From the NCBI GenBank assembly GCA_013373125.1, contig JABXIK010000045.1, positions 1 to 53,259 of the forward strand: a DNA stretch of 53,259 nt, given 5' to 3'. Below the pieces are notes generated by a model. It did not search any database, had not been told where the DNA came from, and saw only the letters and a program-made list of their open reading frames with translations. Shown here piece after piece: positions 1 to 9,238 of this stretch (position 1 is its first letter; every line of letters starts with the position of its first letter). Made by a program: the position numbers and the translations under genes. The stretch is from Gammaproteobacteria bacterium (GTDB lineage Bacteria > Pseudomonadota > Gammaproteobacteria > Pseudomonadales > Oceanobacteraceae).

Positions 1-68
1 ACTTGTGCGCCCATTACGCCAGCTGAAAGTAAGCTTGCTACTGCAACCGCTTTAGATAGAGTTTTCAT
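1..68 (-). CDS. Secreted/outer-membrane protein, N-terminus only (possibly TorF-type porin)
   Basis: Only the first 22 codons lie in the window; the gene runs off the left edge. The visible residues start MKTLSKAVAVASLLSAGVMG, a classic Sec signal peptide with a short basic start and an Ala/Leu/Val core. An AAGGAAAAC ribosome site precedes the ATG. A sigma-54-like promoter lies about 120 nt upstream. A secreted protein under a nitrogen-type promoter beside ubiK recalls the TorF-like porin / glnK / amtB clusters of related bacteria, but that identity is inferred from context only. Confidence 0.6.
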   Translation of the reverse strand, partial: MKTLSKAVAVASLLSAGVMGAQ

Positions 69-197
69 AAGTTTTCCTTAGAAATAGTTTTGTTTTTATT
101 ATGAGCCCAGCGAACTCGCTATCAGGCTTAAAATTAGCGAGACATGCTCAGCATTAGCGCACAAAACAAAACCATCTTTTAATCTATGCACTCTTTT

Positions 198-214
198 AGC
201 AAGGATGAGACCAA
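198..214 (-). promoter_or_regulatory. Candidate sigma-54 (-24/-12) promoter for the left-edge gene
   Basis: Read on the minus strand this is TTGGTCTCATCCTTGCT. It keeps the invariant GG-N10-GC spacing and the TTGCT -12 element of RpoN promoters, but matches TTGGCAC poorly after the GG. It would start transcription near 187, giving a leader of about 120 nt. The rest of 71-533 holds no gene that I can support. Confidence 0.45.
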
Positions 215-502
215 CTTTGCCCAAAGCGCATGATTAAAGGGCTGGCATCTATCAAATATCATAGACCAGCACAGGAAATGCTCCATTTTGTGGCGATAAT
301 ACAAAACAAGCTCATTTACAGTGCACAAACTTGCCCCGTTATTACTCACGGGCACAAAGCTGCACCATGAGAATAACTTATGCTGTGTGACCACTTCATT
401 TCAAGCAGCTAGAAGCAAATAAATGCGGTTTCGTGATAAATGCCCTAAATTGGCAAATTCAGTCTAAGCACTAGTGTATAGGCCTGATAAGTACTGGGGT
501 TG

Positions 503-511
503 TGGTACACT
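503..511 (+). promoter_or_regulatory. Candidate extended -10 promoter of ubiK
   Basis: TGGTACACT is an extended -10 element (TGn plus TACACT) 22 nt before the ubiK start. No good -35 hexamer is visible, as is usual for extended -10 promoters. Assigned by eye only. Confidence 0.35.
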
Positions 512-533
512 CGGGCCCAAATAGGAGAGCAAA

Positions 534-770
534 ATGAAAGCCGAAATTTTAGACAAGATCGCGTCACAAATTAGTGCGTTATTACCGGACCAAGCCGGCC
601 AAGACATGAAAAATAACATCCAACAAATACTTGCTCGCCAGTTAAATAAAATGGATGTCGTGAGTCGAGACGATTTTGAAGCTCAACAGGCCGTGTTATT
701 ACGCACCCGTGAAAAGCTAGAAGCATTAGAAAAACAGGTCGCAGCGCTTGAAGCGCTAATCCAACCTTAG
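534..770 (+). CDS. ubiK: Ubiquinone biosynthesis accessory factor UbiK (YqiC/BMFP family)
   Basis: This 78-residue protein belongs to the YqiC/UbiK family, a small membrane-associated coiled-coil protein that partners UbiJ and supports aerobic ubiquinone synthesis. The sequence shows an amphipathic N-terminal part (ILDKIASQISALLP) and a C-terminal heptad coiled coil from about residue 45 to 75 (REKLEALEKQVAALEALI), which is the family architecture and length. AGGAGAG lies 6 nt before the ATG. It precedes comM in the same direction, with about 100 nt between them, as in Pseudomonas. Confidence 0.93.
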   Translation: MKAEILDKIASQISALLPDQAGQDMKNNIQQILARQLNKMDVVSRDDFEAQQAVLLRTREKLEALEKQVAALEALIQP

Positions 771-872
771 GCGCCGTTTCAAATGGGTCACAATTCATAC
801 TTCTGTCTGATAGTGCCAACAGATCTAACCCTTACACTGAAAGGCTAATTTCTTACGAAGGCAAGGATCGCC

Positions 873-2396
873 ATGTCGTTAGCAGTCGTGTATTCACGGG
901 CCAAAGTAGGCATTGATGCCCCGTTAGTTCATGTGGAAACCCATCTCTCCAACGGATTACCGGCTTTTTCTATTGTGGGTTTGCCTGAGGCCGCCGTTAA
1001 AGAAAGCAAAGATCGTGTCCGTAGCGCCATATTAAACAGTGGCTTTGAATTTCCCGCCTCGCGCATCACAGTGAATCTTGCTCCGGCCGACCTGCCCAAA
1101 GAAGGCGGTCGATTTGATTTGGCCATCGCCATTGGCATCCTTGCCGCCAGCGAACAAATCCCCAATGACACACTGACTCAGTATGAGCTACTGGGGGAAC
1201 TTGCGTTAACCGGCGCCGTTAGAGGCGTATCAGGAGTCATTCCTGCCGCATTAGCAGCCACGACTGAAAACCGAACACTCATTCTGCCGAATAAAAATAC
1301 ACAAGAAGCGTCTCTTAGCCGTGGAACGCACCTCACTTGCGAGCATTTACTGGAGGTGTGTGCCCATTTAAAGCAACTTACAACCTTACCCGCTTTGCCC
1401 AGCACGCCTATTGCGCAAGAGCACTATCACGGCCCGAACCTCGCTCAAGTGAAAGGACAGCATCATGCAAAACGCGCTTTGGAAATTTGTGCAGCAGGGG
1501 GGCATAACCTGCTCATGAGTGGCCCTCCTGGAACAGGTAAAAGTATGCTTGCCCACTGCTTACCGGGTATTCTGCCACCGCTCAATGAAGCAGAAGCACT
1601 GGAAGTGGCATCCCTTTACAGCGTCTCCAATCAACCTGCACGGCCGTATTTCACCACGCGCCCATTTCGACTGCCACATCACACAACATCCGGCGTCGCT
1701 TTGGTAGGTGGCGGCACGCACCCAAAGCCAGGGGAAATATCCTTGGCCCATCATGGCATTCTATTCTTAGATGAAATTCCAGAATTCAGCCGCCATGTAT
1801 TAGATGTATTACGCGAACCATTGGAAACGGGCCGAATCAGCATCAGTCGCGCCGCTCAACAGGTGGAATACCCAGCTAACTTTCAACTGGTGGCCGCCAT
1901 GAACCCCTGCCCTTGTGGATATCTCAAACAACCCAATAAACGCTGTGGCGATTGCTCAGAAGCGAAAGCCCTCAAATACCAAAGTGCGGTGTCAGGACCA
2001 TTACTGGATCGCATCGACATTCAAATTGAAGTGCCGGCTCTCACTAAAGGCCTGTTATCGAGTTCAGAACAAGGGGAAAGCAGCGAGCAAGTGAAGACAC
2101 GTGTCATCGCTGCCAGAGAAAAACAAATGCTCAGACAAGGCTGTACCAACGCCCAATTAAATCAGGGTCGAATATCCACATTTTGCCCACTGAATACCGA
2201 GTTGAGCCAGCTGTTAGAAGATGCTCTGGATAAACTTGGACTCAGCGCACGTGCGTATCATCGCATCATTAAAGTGGCCCGCACACTTGCCGATTTAGCC
2301 GAGTCTCCAGATATTGAAAAAGCCCATCTGCTCGAAGCCTTGAGTTATCGTCAAATGGAGCGGCGCTTGAATCCGGCCCCCAGCCATGCCACCTAG
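873..2396 (+). CDS. comM: ComM/YifB-family AAA+ ATPase (Mg-chelatase-like)
   Basis: This 507-residue protein is full length for the ComM/YifB family. ComM is a hexameric helicase that drives branch migration during natural transformation in Vibrio and Haemophilus. The N-terminal ChlI-like domain covers about residues 20-140, Walker A (GPPGTGKS) is near 217-224, Walker B (ILFLDE) near 296-301, a zinc-like Cys cluster (NPCPCGYL...CGDC) lies near 345-365, and the C-terminal Mg-chelatase lid follows. It is intact. A function in DNA uptake is possible, and a periplasmic LigE ligase is also encoded in this window, but comM occurs in many bacteria not known to be competent. Confidence 0.95.
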   Translation: MSLAVVYSRAKVGIDAPLVHVETHLSNGLPAFSIVGLPEAAVKESKDRVRSAILNSGFEFPASRITVNLAPADLPKEGGRFDLAIAIGILAASEQIPNDTLTQYELLGELALTGAVRGVSGVIPAALAATTENRTLILPNKNTQEASLSRGTHLTCEHLLEVCAHLKQLTTLPALPSTPIAQEHYHGPNLAQVKGQHHAKRALEICAAGGHNLLMSGPPGTGKSMLAHCLPGILPPLNEAEALEVASLYSVSNQPARPYFTTRPFRLPHHTTSGVALVGGGTHPKPGEISLAHHGILFLDEIPEFSRHVLDVLREPLETGRISISRAAQQVEYPANFQLVAAMNPCPCGYLKQPNKRCGDCSEAKALKYQSAVSGPLLDRIDIQIEVPALTKGLLSSSEQGESSEQVKTRVIAAREKQMLRQGCTNAQLNQGRISTFCPLNTELSQLLEDALDKLGLSARAYHRIIKVARTLADLAESPDIEKAHLLEALSYRQMERRLNPAPSHAT

Positions 2397-2511
2397 GGCT
2401 CGGTGAGCATAATCCCATGTCCCATATAACCATTAGATTTAATTGAAACTCTAATCAAATGCGTGGATTTTTGATAACCTTGCGCCCTCAATTATCAGTA
2501 AAGAAGTCTTT

Positions 2512-4527
2512 GTGAATCACTTAAATCCCCGTCAAAAAGAGTCCGTATTACATATTGATGGTCCGCTATTAGTTCTAGCAGGGGCGGGGTCCGGCAAAAC
2601 CAGTGTAATCACCACAAAGATCGCCTATCTCATCGAACAATGTGGCGTACCCGCCCGTAACATCACCGCTTTGACTTTCACCAATAAAGCGGCAAAAGAA
2701 ATGAAAGAGCGTGTGGGTAAATTAGTACAAGGCAAAGCCGCCAGCGGCTTAACGGTTTCCACCTTCCACAACCTTGGCTTGAACATCATCCGTAAAGAAC
2801 ATAAGCATCTTGGCATTCGCCCAGGGTTCTCTATTTTTGATGATGGCGACACCAAGTCACTGTTAAAAGACATTATGCACCGTGAGCACGATGCAGACGG
2901 CGACATGGTGGATATGATCAAACAACAAATCGGCACACTCAAAAACGATTTGATCGAACCGGATCAAGCCATTCAAATGGCCCAATCCCCACAAGAAATG
3001 CTAGTCGCACAAACCTATGCCAGTTACGATCGTGCATTAAAAGCGTATAACGCCGTAGACTTTGACGACCTCATTCGCATTCCCACTTTGTTGTTTATGA
3101 ACAACCAAGCCGTGCGTGAAAAATGGCAAAAAAATACCCGCTATCTTTTGGTGGACGAATATCAAGACACCAACACCAGTCAGTATGAATTGGTAAAAAT
3201 TCTCGTGGGCCACCATGGTAAATTTACTGTGGTAGGGGATGACGACCAATCTATCTATGCATGGCGTGGCGCCAAGCCTGAAAACTTAAGCTTATTAAAA
3301 ACTGACTTCCCCAATTTAAAAGTCATCATGCTGGAGCAAAATTATCGCTCCACCGGTTTGATTCTTAATGCCGCCAACCAAGTGATTGAAAACAACCCCC
3401 ACGAATTTGTGAAGAAACTTTGGTCTGATAAAGGCTACGGCGACCCAATTCGCATCGTTAAATGCAAAAGCGAAGACAACGAAGCGGAGCGTATTGCCAC
3501 TGAAATCATCGAACACCGGCTGCGTCATCAAAGTAAATACCGCGACTATGCCATCTTGTTCCGCGGCAACCATCAGTCACGTTTGATGGAAATGAAGCTA
3601 CAACAGTATCAGGTGCCGTATAAATTAAGTGGCAGCCAATCGTTTTTTGCTAAAAGCGAAGTAAAAGACATCATGAGTTATTTAAAACTCTTGGTGAACC
3701 CAACGGACGACACCGCGTTTTTACGCGTGATTAATATTCCACGCCGTCAAATTGGTCCTTCCACCTTAGAAAAGCTCACAGAATACGCAGGCAAGCGTCA
3801 GCTTAGTTTAATGAGCGCATCCAGTGAGTTGGGCCTTGAACAATTACTCTCACCATTAGCCGTAGATAAATTGCAACGCTTTAGTAATTGGGTGCAAAAC
3901 ACCACTAAACGCTGCTTTACTGATGACCCGGTACAAGCCATTAAAGAAATGGTGCACGACCTAGATTATGAAGCCTGGTTACACCAAACCAGTAACACGC
4001 CGAACATGGCCGAAGCGCGCATGAAGAACGTCTGGTTCTTAATCGATAATATCGAACGCATGCTCGACAAAGCAGAAGAAAACGGCGAAGAAATGGATAT
4101 CGAAGACGCCGTTGGTAAACTCATCTTGCGCGATATGTTAGAACAGCAAGAGCAAGAAGACGAGCTGGATCAAGTGCAGCTCATGACCTTGCACGCATCC
4201 AAAGGTTTGGAATTTCCTTATGTTTGGATCATGGGGTTAGAAGAAGAAATTCTACCGCATCGCAACAGCATAGAAGCGGATACCGTAGAAGAAGAACGCC
4301 GCTTAATGTACGTAGGCATCACACGAGCCAAACAAAACCTCACCCTAACCTTAACCGGTAAACGTAAAAGCTACGGGGAAAGTTTTGAACCCACGCCAAG
4401 TCGCTTCTTAGAAGAACTACCTAAAGATGATGTTCAACGAGAAGGCTTTGGAGAGGTGAGCCAAGAACAAAAACAAGCTCGTGGTGAATCCGCTTTGGCA
4501 GGGCTTAAAAATTTAATGAATAGCTAA
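2512..4527 (+). CDS. rep: ATP-dependent DNA helicase Rep (UvrD/PcrA superfamily 1A)
   Basis: The 671-residue protein matches Rep in length (E. coli Rep has 673). Rep is a 3'-5' helicase that moves with the replisome and clears protein roadblocks. It begins NHLNPRQKESV, with Walker A GAGSGKT near residues 24-30, the DEYQDTN motif II near 217, DDDQSIYAWRGA near 243, and LMTLHASKGLE and EERRLMYVGITRA near the C-terminus. The start is a GTG at 2512; no upstream ATG fits the family N-terminus. The 115 nt between comM and this gene contain no recognised site. Confidence 0.97.
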   Translation: MNHLNPRQKESVLHIDGPLLVLAGAGSGKTSVITTKIAYLIEQCGVPARNITALTFTNKAAKEMKERVGKLVQGKAASGLTVSTFHNLGLNIIRKEHKHLGIRPGFSIFDDGDTKSLLKDIMHREHDADGDMVDMIKQQIGTLKNDLIEPDQAIQMAQSPQEMLVAQTYASYDRALKAYNAVDFDDLIRIPTLLFMNNQAVREKWQKNTRYLLVDEYQDTNTSQYELVKILVGHHGKFTVVGDDDQSIYAWRGAKPENLSLLKTDFPNLKVIMLEQNYRSTGLILNAANQVIENNPHEFVKKLWSDKGYGDPIRIVKCKSEDNEAERIATEIIEHRLRHQSKYRDYAILFRGNHQSRLMEMKLQQYQVPYKLSGSQSFFAKSEVKDIMSYLKLLVNPTDDTAFLRVINIPRRQIGPSTLEKLTEYAGKRQLSLMSASSELGLEQLLSPLAVDKLQRFSNWVQNTTKRCFTDDPVQAIKEMVHDLDYEAWLHQTSNTPNMAEARMKNVWFLIDNIERMLDKAEENGEEMDIEDAVGKLILRDMLEQQEQEDELDQVQLMTLHASKGLEFPYVWIMGLEEEILPHRNSIEADTVEEERRLMYVGITRAKQNLTLTLTGKRKSYGESFEPTPSRFLEELPKDDVQREGFGEVSQEQKQARGESALAGLKNLMNS

Positions 4528-4779
4528 AATACTTTTTCATTTTTTTGTCATGATTTTCATCCTTTGCAGATAGTGTAAAGAATGAAAAAGCAGCATACCT
4601 CATACTAATCGCTGAAACCGAAAATTAATAACCCATAAAAAGTTATTAGTCATTTTCCTGTTTTAGAGTTATCTCACAACTCGTGTAGGTAAAGGCTTAC
4701 ACGCTTCACCTTATCCCAAGCACCCCCACACACTAAACTTGCGCCGCATTTTTCCATTCACATACTCAAGGAAGCGTTT

Positions 4780-7032
4780 ATGTTTAGTTACAAGCTTGGA
4801 TTTCAAGCAAGTTTGCTTGCCAGTGCAATCGCCTTAACCGGTTGCGGCAGCGATTCGGATTCATCTTCAAATGACAATGGACCTGGTGCGGGTCGTGAAG
4901 GTACCGCCGTTAGCGGCTTGTCTATTTCTGCAAAAGGCGGTTCATCCACATTAGGTCGTGGTGGTTCTGGCGGTAATATCGATATTTATAAAACAAACAG
5001 TCCAGCCAATTTAAATATCGTAAAACAAGGCAACATTGATGCAAGCTACACATTGCCTGCTCAAACACCTGAATTTGGTACGAACCCAGTCACCATCACA
5101 GAGACTCAAACCATTGAACTTGTAACAGACAGTATTCTGCCTGGTGCAGGTACTCTGTATATGGTACCTAACCATTATCGTTTATACCGCTCAACTGGTG
5201 AAGGCATGCTTACCAGTGAAGCAAACGAAGTCACCGGCTTAACGGTTAATGCAGACGTAACCTTATTCCTACCTGCAAATAACGGCTCAAGTAGTGCGCG
5301 TTTGTATTTTGATAAAGACATTCAAAACAACGGTACTATCACGACCGTTAATGGCAGCATTGCTAGTCGAGTAGATTTATATCTATACCCTGCCGCTTAT
5401 TACGGCAGCGGTGATATCAACCTAAAAGGTGAAACGGCTAACCAATATCGTCAATCAGGTGGTGATATCTACATTACCGCTTACACCATTCAAAACTCTG
5501 GTTTATTCAACACCTCTGGTGCCAACAAAAGCAGTGAAAACACAACAGGTAATGGCGGTGGTAATGCCGGCGTTATTTCTTTAAGTGCTGAGGTCTTCAT
5601 CGAAAACACCGGTGAGCTTCGTGCTAACGGTGGCCATTCAGATTCGGATTCTGGCACCAATGGCGCAGACATTACTTTAAATGCCATGGCGGTCATTAAT
5701 ACCGGTAGCATTAATTCAAATTCAGGTACGGGCACAACCTCTAATTACAGCTCAAACAGCTCAGATATCGCATTAAATGCAGCTCGCGACATTATCAATA
5801 CAGGTACCATCAGTAGTCTTGGTGCCAATGCCATCGACAGTGGCAACGCCGGCCGTGGTGGTGATATTCGTTTTTATCTTTCAGACAACGAATTCTTAGC
5901 GCTAGATCAACGCATCATTAACACAGGTGACTTGTTAGTAACAGGTGGTTCTATCACTGGCGATTCAAGTGGTCGCGCAGGTTACGGGGGTTACATCGGT
6001 ATTTCCAAGGAAGAGCCAGATGAAGAGCGTAACGCTCCTCTTGTATTTGAAATCTCTGGTAACTTAAATGCAGACGGTGGCTCAAGTATTCACGCATCTT
6101 CTTATGCGGGTAACGGCGGATCAATTGATATTGAAAACTGGGACTATCCAACTTCAAGTGCCGAGACCTTCTTAATCGGTTATGACAGCATCAACACCAG
6201 TGGTGGTAATGGTATTTATGCAGGATCTGCTGGTGATATTGAAATTTTATTTGAAGATTACCGTGAAGATCGTAGCGGGTATTATATGCCAACCGTAAGT
6301 GGTGCCATCTACAATGATGTGGATCTTATTTCACAAGGCGGAAGCACCATTGCAACTGAACAACCTGAGGGAGAGCCTCAACAAACTGGCTCAGGTAATG
6401 ATGGTGGCTATGTGCAAATTTTAGCAGATAACTACTCCGCTTATTTAACACCAGGCAAGGTCAACGTCACTAACAGTGGTGTGATTTCTGTTAACGGTGG
6501 TAACTCTTTCGATAACAGCTCTCGCTCAACTGCCGAAGGTGGTGAGGTTTATATCGGAGCGTCACACAATGTGGTGATTGATAACACCATTAATATGTTT
6601 GGCGGTAATGACGATCATGTAGCCGCTGCAGGTGAAGGCAGTAACCATTCTGGTTCTAATGCAGGTAGCCTAAATGTGTACAGCATTTATGGTAAAACTA
6701 ACATCGATAGCGCCATCAATGGTCAAGGTGGCAAAGGGGATCGCATCGGCGGTCACGGCGGTTTTGTAAGCGTTAACTCAAAACAAACTGCAACCATTAA
6801 CGGCAGCATCAACTTAAGTGGTGCCAATACTGTTGAGAGTGAAGTGGATGGTATCGAAACTGACGGTGGTGATGCAGGCCAATTAATGGTGGTTTCTGAA
6901 TCTATGGATTCAAAACTTAATGCCACATTAGTTGCCACTGCTGGTACCGGTGACGCTACGAGCGAAGAGCGCATTGTATATGTTGATGCCGATTGCTTAA
7001 GCAACAACTGTCAACAACCTGGTCCTCGCTAG
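4780..7032 (+). CDS. Large glycine-rich repeat lipoprotein, probable beta-helix surface protein
   Basis: A 750-residue protein of no named family. The signal peptide ends in a lipobox (ALTGC, Cys22), followed by a Ser/Asp/Asn linker typical of exported lipoproteins. The body repeats short strands such as INTGTISS, NTGDLLVTGG and NSGVISVNGG alternating with Gly-rich turns (GRGGDI, GYGGYI, GHGGFV). This suggests a right-handed parallel beta-helix like those of filamentous haemagglutinin-type proteins. It ends with a two-Cys tail (DCLSNNC). AGGAAG lies 6 nt before the ATG. It is followed by a hairpin terminator and then an STN-like secreted protein on the same strand. Localisation and fold are inference; substrate or ligand is unknown. 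Confidence 0.75.
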   Translation: MFSYKLGFQASLLASAIALTGCGSDSDSSSNDNGPGAGREGTAVSGLSISAKGGSSTLGRGGSGGNIDIYKTNSPANLNIVKQGNIDASYTLPAQTPEFGTNPVTITETQTIELVTDSILPGAGTLYMVPNHYRLYRSTGEGMLTSEANEVTGLTVNADVTLFLPANNGSSSARLYFDKDIQNNGTITTVNGSIASRVDLYLYPAAYYGSGDINLKGETANQYRQSGGDIYITAYTIQNSGLFNTSGANKSSENTTGNGGGNAGVISLSAEVFIENTGELRANGGHSDSDSGTNGADITLNAMAVINTGSINSNSGTGTTSNYSSNSSDIALNAARDIINTGTISSLGANAIDSGNAGRGGDIRFYLSDNEFLALDQRIINTGDLLVTGGSITGDSSGRAGYGGYIGISKEEPDEERNAPLVFEISGNLNADGGSSIHASSYAGNGGSIDIENWDYPTSSAETFLIGYDSINTSGGNGIYAGSAGDIEILFEDYREDRSGYYMPTVSGAIYNDVDLISQGGSTIATEQPEGEPQQTGSGNDGGYVQILADNYSAYLTPGKVNVTNSGVISVNGGNSFDNSSRSTAEGGEVYIGASHNVVIDNTINMFGGNDDHVAAAGEGSNHSGSNAGSLNVYSIYGKTNIDSAINGQGGKGDRIGGHGGFVSVNSKQTATINGSINLSGANTVESEVDGIETDGGDAGQLMVVSESMDSKLNATLVATAGTGDATSEERIVYVDADCLSNNCQQPGPR

Positions 7033-7039
7033 TAATGAA

Positions 7040-7066
7040 AAGGAAGGCGTAAGCCTTCCTTTTTTA
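7040..7066 (+). terminator. Rho-independent terminator after the glycine-rich lipoprotein gene
   Basis: The arms GGAAGGC (7042-7048) and GCCTTCC (7053-7059) enclose a 4-nt loop and are followed by a T run. It lies between the lipoprotein gene and the downstream STN-like gene, so the second gene is probably expressed by read-through or its own promoter. Confidence 0.85.
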
Positions 7067-7083
7067 TTTTTTTGAGATTCATC

Positions 7084-7746
7084 ATGCGTGTATTATTTAT
7101 TTTTTTATTTATCACATCTTTAAATCTGCAAGCCAATGAAGACTGGTTCCAGTATCAAGAGCACACTCAAACCTATAATGTGGATGCAATTAACATTCAT
7201 CCCTCAGCCTTTTTTAAGTATTTAAGTTTTTATACTGGCATCGGCATTCAATACGATCAAAGCATTTCCACACCGATAAATTTTTATGGCAAGAATACAA
7301 GTCAGCAACAACTCATACAATTTTTGGAAAGCGAGTTCTCTACGTTGCTCACATACAAAAAGAACAAGAATAACGAAAATATATTAACCAACATTGCCAT
7401 TCTTCCTAAAGGGCAATTCCAATCAGATAATATGGTCATGGCCATCGATCCTGTACAAGAAGCCATAACCGCTAAATCCGATAACATGCCTACAATTGCA
7501 AGACCAGTTTATCAAACTCGACTTGAGAGCATGGAAGAAAAAATCAGAGATCAAGTTGAGCGTTTGGCAGAAAAGCGCATTGAAAGCCGCGAATATCGCA
7601 AACAAAAAATGGAAAGGATTGCGGCAGAAAAACAGACTTTAAAACAACAAAGATTGGCCGAATTAGCAGAACTCAAAGTCAGCGACCCTAAGCTGTATGA
7701 ACGCACGAAAGCTATTTATTTTCCTCAACCCAAGCAAGACCAATAG
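7084..7746 (+). CDS. Small secreted protein with a secretin/TonB N-terminal (STN)-like domain and charged helical tail
   Basis: From ATG 7084 this is a 220-residue protein with a clean signal peptide (MRVLFIFLFITSLNLQA, then NEDW). An upstream in-frame TTG at 7072 falls inside the terminator's T run and is less likely. Residues about 25-90 (YLSFYTGIGIQYD ... QQQLIQFLESEFST) fit the STN pattern found at the start of secretins and TonB-dependent transducers. The rest is a Glu/Lys/Arg-rich helix from about 140 to 210 (EEKIRDQVERLAEKRIESR), likely coiled coil. No membrane segment or barrel follows, so it is not a whole secretin. Its closeness to the beta-helix lipoprotein suggests they act together; that is inference. 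Confidence 0.6.
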   Translation: MRVLFIFLFITSLNLQANEDWFQYQEHTQTYNVDAINIHPSAFFKYLSFYTGIGIQYDQSISTPINFYGKNTSQQQLIQFLESEFSTLLTYKKNKNNENILTNIAILPKGQFQSDNMVMAIDPVQEAITAKSDNMPTIARPVYQTRLESMEEKIRDQVERLAEKRIESREYRKQKMERIAAEKQTLKQQRLAELAELKVSDPKLYERTKAIYFPQPKQDQ

Positions 7747-7766
7747 TCTTGCTTGGCAAAGAGATA

Positions 7767-9098
7767 TTATTGCTTAGCTTTTAAAATCTCATGAATGTAA
7801 GCGCTGCCACTGACTGAAAAGTCATTGAGTAAATCACTAATGCTATGAGTCAATGTAGCGAAACCATCTTCGCCTGCATGCGTTTTCACCTTAGCCGATA
7901 ATTCCTCTAACACCACCACTTCTGAATATTCCACGCTGGGGTCCGAAACATATTCGTAAGGAAAGCTCGCTTCTAAAACGGCATCCATAGCATCGGCTTT
8001 CTCCACAGATTTTTTTGCAAATACCTCAATCATGTCCTGTTCATGAAATTCTGCAATGGGTTCGTTCACGCTTAAGGCTTGGATGGTTTCATGTTGCATA
8101 TCATGCTGTGAATACGCTTTGGTCATGATCACGCTTTGGAAGTCCTCCAACACAGTATGGCGATTACTCACCAGCTGCACCGCTTCTTTTTGCGCATTCG
8201 GGAAACCCAACATACTTAATAACCCAACCCAGATGGTGCTTAAGGTGCTGTTACCCGGTACCGGTGTCACATGGTATGGATTGGTAAAATCGCCAATATA
8301 ATGCAAGCCCCAACCCATAAAACGATAACCCCAATAATCGTGACCATTGGCAAACGCCAGTTCCGCTAAACGCTTGTATTGATGAATCCGCATCTGTGGA
8401 TAAGTCTCTTTTAAGAAACCACCCAACGCATACAGAATAGATGACTCATGATAGAAACCCATGTGAAAAGGTGCCTGTGTGCCGTACTCCAAGTTAGGGT
8501 TACCAAACGGCTGCTTACCAAAGCCAAATTCCTGCCCGTAGTCCGTGCCACTGTCTGTGAATAAGCCAATGTCATGACCATGGTCCGGCTCATCGTTAGC
8601 GCTTACTACCACATCAACTGCTGCTACAAGGTCTCCAGAAGTAAGCGCTTGCAAAGGTAGCTCATTCAAATGACCCAGATTTTTAAACACGCTAATGCGC
8701 TGAGGGTCCATGGCCTCCCCTTGTAACTGGCTACCCGGCATGCCTTGTAAGTACAACGCAAACTTCGCATTAGGGTTGATGCGAATGGCGCGAGTGAAGC
8801 GCTTAACCACATCGTCTTGACTCCCCGTTGCTGTGAACGCTAAGGCATCCGGTCTTGGGTTGTAATGCCATAGATTCTCAGCCATCCAAGCTTCATCTTC
8901 CGCGAGTAGCTGCGCCACTTGCTGTTCATTCGCCATCAAGAATTCCGCTAGGCTTTCCACTTTAACCGGAGCCGCATTCGCCACTTCTGGCATGGACTGC
9001 ACCAGCTGATGACTGACTAGGGTGTGATTTGACCAAGACCAAACGCTGGCAGAGGCCAAAAAGGCGATCACCGTGCCCAAGATTGTTATTATTTTCAT
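7767..9098 (-). CDS. Secreted zinc-dependent phospholipase C / S1-P1 nuclease-fold protein
   Basis: A 443-residue exported protein. After a signal peptide of about 19 residues, the mature chain would begin at Trp (ASVWSWSNHTLVSH), as in zinc phospholipases C where the N-terminal Trp and an early His bind zinc. Further on, HYIGDFTNPYHV (about 265-276) is the family's HxxxD...H zinc motif, and GFYHES and HDYWG supply more candidate ligands. Substrate, phospholipid or nucleic acid, cannot be told from sequence. It stands alone, convergent with the STN-like gene 20 nt away. Confidence 0.75.
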   Translation of the reverse strand: MKIITILGTVIAFLASASVWSWSNHTLVSHQLVQSMPEVANAAPVKVESLAEFLMANEQQVAQLLAEDEAWMAENLWHYNPRPDALAFTATGSQDDVVKRFTRAIRINPNAKFALYLQGMPGSQLQGEAMDPQRISVFKNLGHLNELPLQALTSGDLVAAVDVVVSANDEPDHGHDIGLFTDSGTDYGQEFGFGKQPFGNPNLEYGTQAPFHMGFYHESSILYALGGFLKETYPQMRIHQYKRLAELAFANGHDYWGYRFMGWGLHYIGDFTNPYHVTPVPGNSTLSTIWVGLLSMLGFPNAQKEAVQLVSNRHTVLEDFQSVIMTKAYSQHDMQHETIQALSVNEPIAEFHEQDMIEVFAKKSVEKADAMDAVLEASFPYEYVSDPSVEYSEVVVLEELSAKVKTHAGEDGFATLTHSISDLLNDFSVSGSAYIHEILKAKQ

Positions 9099-9199
9099 TG
9101 CGACGTTACCAAAGAAATTGAAGACATTACCTTACAAAGAGTTAAGGTCATGACACAAGGTCATTTCAGGCAGGGCTATCGTTAAATTACGACAGGCAT

Positions 9200-9226
9200 A
9201 AAAAAACCCGCCGTAGCGGGTTTTTT
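9200..9226 (-). terminator. Terminator of the cytochrome c5 gene
   Basis: An A6-ACCCGC-CGTA-GCGGGT-T6 hairpin lies 13 nt beyond the cytochrome c5 stop codon. The arms are GC-rich and flanked by A and T runs, so it could work in both directions. Confidence 0.85.
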
Positions 9227-9238
9227 AGCAAATGAAGC

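Noticed and set aside
352..367. NtrC-like half sites (TGCACCA) upstream of the sigma-54-type promoter
   Set aside because: Only unpaired half-sites are seen; no palindrome of the right spacing.
4532..4600. Inverted CTTTTTCATT / AATGAAAAAG after rep as a terminator
   Set aside because: The arms are more than 40 nt apart and pure A/T-rich; stability is doubtful.
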